From the NCBI GenBank assembly GCA_050949745.1, contig JBMNGF010000019.1, forward strand, positions 1 through 64,000: a stretch of 64,000 bases of DNA, read 5' to 3'. Source of the DNA: Syntrophaceticus sp050949745 (GTDB lineage: Bacteria; Bacillota; DSM-12270; Thermacetogeniales; Thermacetogeniaceae). A model generated the notes under the pieces. That model saw nothing but the letters and a program-made list of their open reading frames with translations. It did not search any database and had not been told where the DNA came from. Shown in pieces: positions 61,084 to 64,000 of the stretch (the stretch's first letter is position 1; each line of letters opens with the position of its first letter). Both the position numbers and the translations under genes were made by a program.

Positions 61084-62855
61084 ATGAGTCTGCGTTTTCA
61101 GGGCCTTTGCAAAAGCTATAAGGGGAAAATTGTTTTTGAAAATATCAGCGGCTCTGTCGCTGGCAAAGAGAAAATAGGGCTGATCGGAGTAAATGGAATC
61201 GGTAAAACAACCCTGGCTAGGATCCTTGCGGGTGAGGAAACATGTGATCAAGGTGAGATAAAGCGTGCACCATCTAAACAGCACAATTCTGTATATAGAG
61301 CAGTATCCGGTATTCGACCCAAATATTTCGGTATATGACGAGATCTATAGGATGGCTGCCTCAGACAGCCGCATTAATACAGATGATATCAGAGACAAAG
61401 GTCAAGATGACTTTAAACAGAGTTGGCTTGGATCAAAAAAAGTGGGGACAGGGAGCAGAGAGTTTAAGTGGTGGTGAAAAAACCAAACTAGCACTCTGCA
61501 GGGCGATGGTCAGCGATTATGATTATCTTATACTTGATGAACCTACTAATCATCTTGATCTAAAAAGCTATGACTGGCTGGAGGAGTTTGTGCACAGCCA
61601 TGATCGACCAATACTGATTATATCCCATGACCGCTATTTCCTGGACAAGGCGGTAAATAAAATATGGGAATTAACTGCTCAGGGGTTAAAGGTGTATGAA
61701 GGTAATTACTCCGCCTATAAGATGCAAAAGGAGAATGAGCTGAAGACCATTACCAGAGAGTATGAAAAACAGCAGATAGAAATCAGACATCTCAAGCAGG
61801 TAATTAATGAAAGAAAGAACTGGTATGAGGGCGCACATAAGGCTGCTGGAACACATGACTTTTATAGATCCAAAGCAAAAAAACATGCCAATGTATTTAA
61901 AGCGAAAAGAAAGCAGTTGGAACGGATAGAAAAAGCTGAGATCAGTAAACCTGAAAAAACTGCTGTTCCTGGCTTTCAGGTGATCAATAAAAATATTATA
62001 GGCACCAAATTTCCGCGATTTTTGGTACGAGGGAAGAACCTGACTAAAAGCTTTGGTGAGAAGGTGATCTTTCGAGGGATTTCATTCGATATCAGGCGTG
62101 GAGACAAAATAGCAGTAATCGGTGACAATGGTGTGGGAAAGACGACCTTTCTTAAAACAATATGCGGCCTTGAGAACTTCAGCGGAACAATTAAAATAAA
62201 TCCAGCAGTCAAGATCGGCTATTTTGCCCAGGAGTTGGACGATTTGAATAATGAGGCATCTGTACTGGATGGTGTTTTATCTGCAGGAACAACTGTTGAG
62301 GATGCTATGTCAATCCTGGCAGCTTTGCTCTTTCGAGGGGATGATGTTTATAAGAAGATTGCCAACCTGAGCATGGGGGAGAAGGGTAGGGTTGTTTTTG
62401 CCAAACTGATCCTATCTAGTGCTAATCTGCTGATTTTAGATGAGCCCACAAATTATATGGATATCCCATCGAAAGAAAAGATTGAGGATGTGCTTGATGA
62501 ATTCATAGGATCCATTATTTTTGTCTCCCATGATCGATATTTTATTAGAAGGCTGGCCAACAGGGTCTTTGTTATAGATGACCAAAAATTGTACTGTTAT
62601 GATGGCGATTATGAGTATTATTTAGCCAAATGTAAAGAACAAGAGATGAACGAGGAAATCGGCGTAGAATACAAGGATTTAACTGAGAGTATAAGCAGAT
62701 TAGAATGCGAATTGGCTTTTTTGGGCGGCCAATTTAATGAGGTTTTAGATGAAGAAGACAAAGAAATAATAAATAAAAAGTATTTGGCGGTGGCTAAGGA
62801 GCTCAATAAACAAAAAGAAGTTTTCAAAAAGATTAATAAAGATGATATCCAGTAG
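61084..62855 (+). pseudogene. ABC-F family (ribosome protection type) gene with two frameshifts
   Basis: The first frame (61084-about 61275) encodes an ABC-F start with Walker A GVNGIGKTT. The reading then moves to the frame of 61265 (ILYIEQYPVFDPNISVYDEIYRMAA, about 61290-61400) and again to the frame of 61335 (VKMTLNRVGLDQKKWGQGAESLSGGEKTKLALC to the end). The rest is intact: LSGGEKTK, LILDEPTNHLDL, the interdomain linker, GDNGVGKTT, LSMGEKGR and LILDEPTNYMD, then a C-terminal coiled coil. ABC-F proteins of this kind eject antibiotics from ribosomes or act in translation. Two single-base changes near 61275 and 61402 (AAAGG for AAGG) would restore it, so sequencing error is possible. Confidence 0.85.
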
Positions 62856-62930
62856 TGCTAAACGTATCCTTTTACAGTAAAATAAAAGTTGGTTGTGCAT
62901 GTTTAAAAGCTTCAAAACTGGAGGTTCTCT

Positions 62931-63107
62931 ATGGAGAAAGAATATAGTTATACGGTATTAGGGATGTTAATAGGTACGGCAATTGGTGGAGCAATCACCG
63001 TACCTTTATTTTCCATCACCGGCAACCCATTATTTATCGCATTTTTTGGCTTAGGGACTGCCTTTGGCTTGATATATGGTGCCGGATTAGATAGGAAACA
63101 AAACTGA
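62931..63107 (+). CDS. 58-residue glycine-rich membrane protein
   Basis: This short gene has a GGAGG ribosome site seven bases before ATG 62931 and ends TGA at 63107. It encodes two hydrophobic segments (VLGMLIGTAIGGAITVPLF and FIAFFGLGTAFGLIYGAGL) with small-residue GxxxG patterns that favour tight helix pairing, and a charged tail DRKQN. No family is recognised. It lies 75 bp after the ABC-F gene and abuts purC on the other strand. Confidence 0.72.
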   Translation: MEKEYSYTVLGMLIGTAIGGAITVPLFSITGNPLFIAFFGLGTAFGLIYGAGLDRKQN

Positions 63108-63797
63108 TTAATTGTCTTCCAGCATTAGTTTTGTCAAGAGCAGTGGTTCGATCTGTTTACCATCTTTATATGCCCTCATATTTCCGCCTGAGATTTCATC
63201 GATCAGAGCAATCTGCTTGTTTTCGCCTATTCTACCAAATTCGAATTTGATGTCATAGAGTTCAATACCCTTTTTAGCCAACTCTTCTTTGACTATACCG
63301 CTGATCTCCCTTGTCAGGTCTTTGATTGTTTTGTATTCCTCAGATGTAAGAATCCCCAGCATAACAAGGGCATCTTCAGTTATCGGTGGGTCCTGGCGGG
63401 CATCATCTTTTAGTGTAAATTCTACAAATGCATCTAATGGCTGCCCTTCTTTAGCATACATGCCGTAACGGCGCATAAAACTACCCACTGCCCTATAGCG
63501 GCAGATGACTTCCAGCCCATTACCAAAGTACTCAGCTGGCTTAACTGTCATCTCTGCTTTTTCCATATCTGCATCTATATAGTGGGTGGGTATCCCTTTT
63601 CCCTTTAATATTTCAAAAAAGAACTTTGTTAATCTGAGGCCTGCCCTACCTGCTCCCTCCATAGTTAAACCAACAGTATTTGCACCAGGGTCAAACACTC
63701 CATCTTTTCCTGTCAGATCATCCTTAAATTTGAGCAGATAATTACCGTCATCTATAGCATATACATCCTTTGTTTTGCCCTTATAAACAAGTTTCAT
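63108..63797 (-). CDS. purC: Phosphoribosylaminoimidazole-succinocarboxamide synthase
   Basis: This 229-residue enzyme performs the SAICAR step of purine synthesis. Marks are KLVYKGKTKDVY at the start (nucleotide loop), FKDDLTGKDG, VKPAEYFGNGLEVICRYRAVGSF-type ECIVRNI equivalent, YDIKFEFG and LIDEISGGNMRA (metal Asp/Glu). ATG 63797 has AAAAGGGG upstream and matches the family start; the longer frame to 63836 does not. It stands alone without other pur genes. Confidence 0.93.
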   Translation of the reverse strand: MKLVYKGKTKDVYAIDDGNYLLKFKDDLTGKDGVFDPGANTVGLTMEGAGRAGLRLTKFFFEILKGKGIPTHYIDADMEKAEMTVKPAEYFGNGLEVICRYRAVGSFMRRYGMYAKEGQPLDAFVEFTLKDDARQDPPITEDALVMLGILTSEEYKTIKDLTREISGIVKEELAKKGIELYDIKFEFGRIGENKQIALIDEISGGNMRAYKDGKQIEPLLLTKLMLEDN

Positions 63798-64000
63798 CAG
63801 TACTACCCCTTTTACGAAAATATAAGTTATACTCAAATGCTATTTTACCATATTTTTAACGGGTTCACTGCCATCACAGGACCATTACTGTGATCGTCTC
63901 TATTGGTCTTGGGTGAGCTAGGAAATGAAATATGTTAAATAGCAGGATGCCTGCTGTTTAACGCTTTAGGTGATGATAAAAGCCTAAGATGTGGCAAGGG
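63798..64000. other. Terminal spacer
   Basis: This stretch should include the purC promoter. I see no gene or clear structure before the window edge. Confidence 0.4.

Noticed and set aside
1..64000. CRISPR arrays, prophage, tRNA or rRNA genes
   Set aside because: I found no regularly spaced repeats, phage structural or integrase genes, or tRNA/rRNA signatures on reading both strands, though a tRNA could be missed by eye.

Overview
The window looks like chromosome of an anaerobic, endospore-forming Firmicute, most likely class Clostridia. Evidence: a sleB-ypeB germination pair, a glmS ribozyme, a T-box leader, the ylxX-sbp-ylxW and cdaA-cdaR-glmM-glmS clusters, strong GGAGG ribosome sites with frequent GTG/TTG starts, and anaerobe markers (FdhD, an FmdE-family protein, a thioredoxin reductase-like flavoprotein without an NADPH motif, a UbiA-type prenyltransferase). 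I see no rRNA, tRNA, CRISPR array or prophage. Most of the window is housekeeping or metabolic. The accessory parts are the first 2 kb, the spacers with GGGGAC-type palindromic repeats, and 54-63 kb.

Layout. 1-2.0 kb: a two-gene membrane-protein unit (minus strand) broken by a complete IS256-family element with a perfect 8-bp target duplication. 2.2-5.4 kb: a Fur-family regulator with a zinc/manganese ABC importer (zur-znuACB). 5.7-7.1 kb: an FmdE-family gene flanked by two related long hairpins. 7.2-17.0 kb (minus): an HD-GYP/diiron metallo-beta-lactamase pair, fdhD, an amidohydrolase, nfo, a class III aminotransferase, a double-U32 protein and a UbiA prenyltransferase. 17.2-31.5 kb: sleB-ypeB, hsp20, a DUF1786 protein, the thioredoxin reductase-like protein, SPFH plus a ribbon-helix-helix protein, a yxlEFG-like ABC exporter whose yxlE-like gene is frameshifted, a Yip1 protein, a MacAB-like exporter and a twin P-loop ATPase.

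31.9-43.2 kb is a branched-chain amino acid operon behind a T-box: ilvE, ilvD, ilvB, ilvN, leuA, leuC, leuD, leuB, cimA. It has citramalate synthase, so isoleucine can be made without threonine deaminase. It lacks ilvC. 43.2-50.8 kb holds ylxX-sbp-ylxW (minus) and the c-di-AMP/glucosamine operon cdaA-cdaR-glmM-[glmS ribozyme]-glmS. This GlmS has Ser where the catalytic N-terminal Cys should be. A DUF368 permease, pdxS without pdxT, and a membrane GGDEF cyclase follow.

54.4-60.5 kb is the least familiar unit: a structured leader ending in a terminator hairpin, then a FecBCD-type importer, a radical SAM protein with extra Cys motifs, an unrecognised 386-residue protein and a lipoprotein. 60.85-62.9 kb holds an ABC-F gene behind a textbook-like attenuator with a tiny leader ORF; the ABC-F frame is broken twice. 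The window ends with a 58-residue membrane protein and purC.

Caution: several single-base frame breaks (24.4-24.6, 56.78, 61.27 and 61.40 kb) and a possible ATC start could be real decay or uncorrected sequencing errors. Read-level checking should come before biological interpretation of those and of the catalytic-residue changes.
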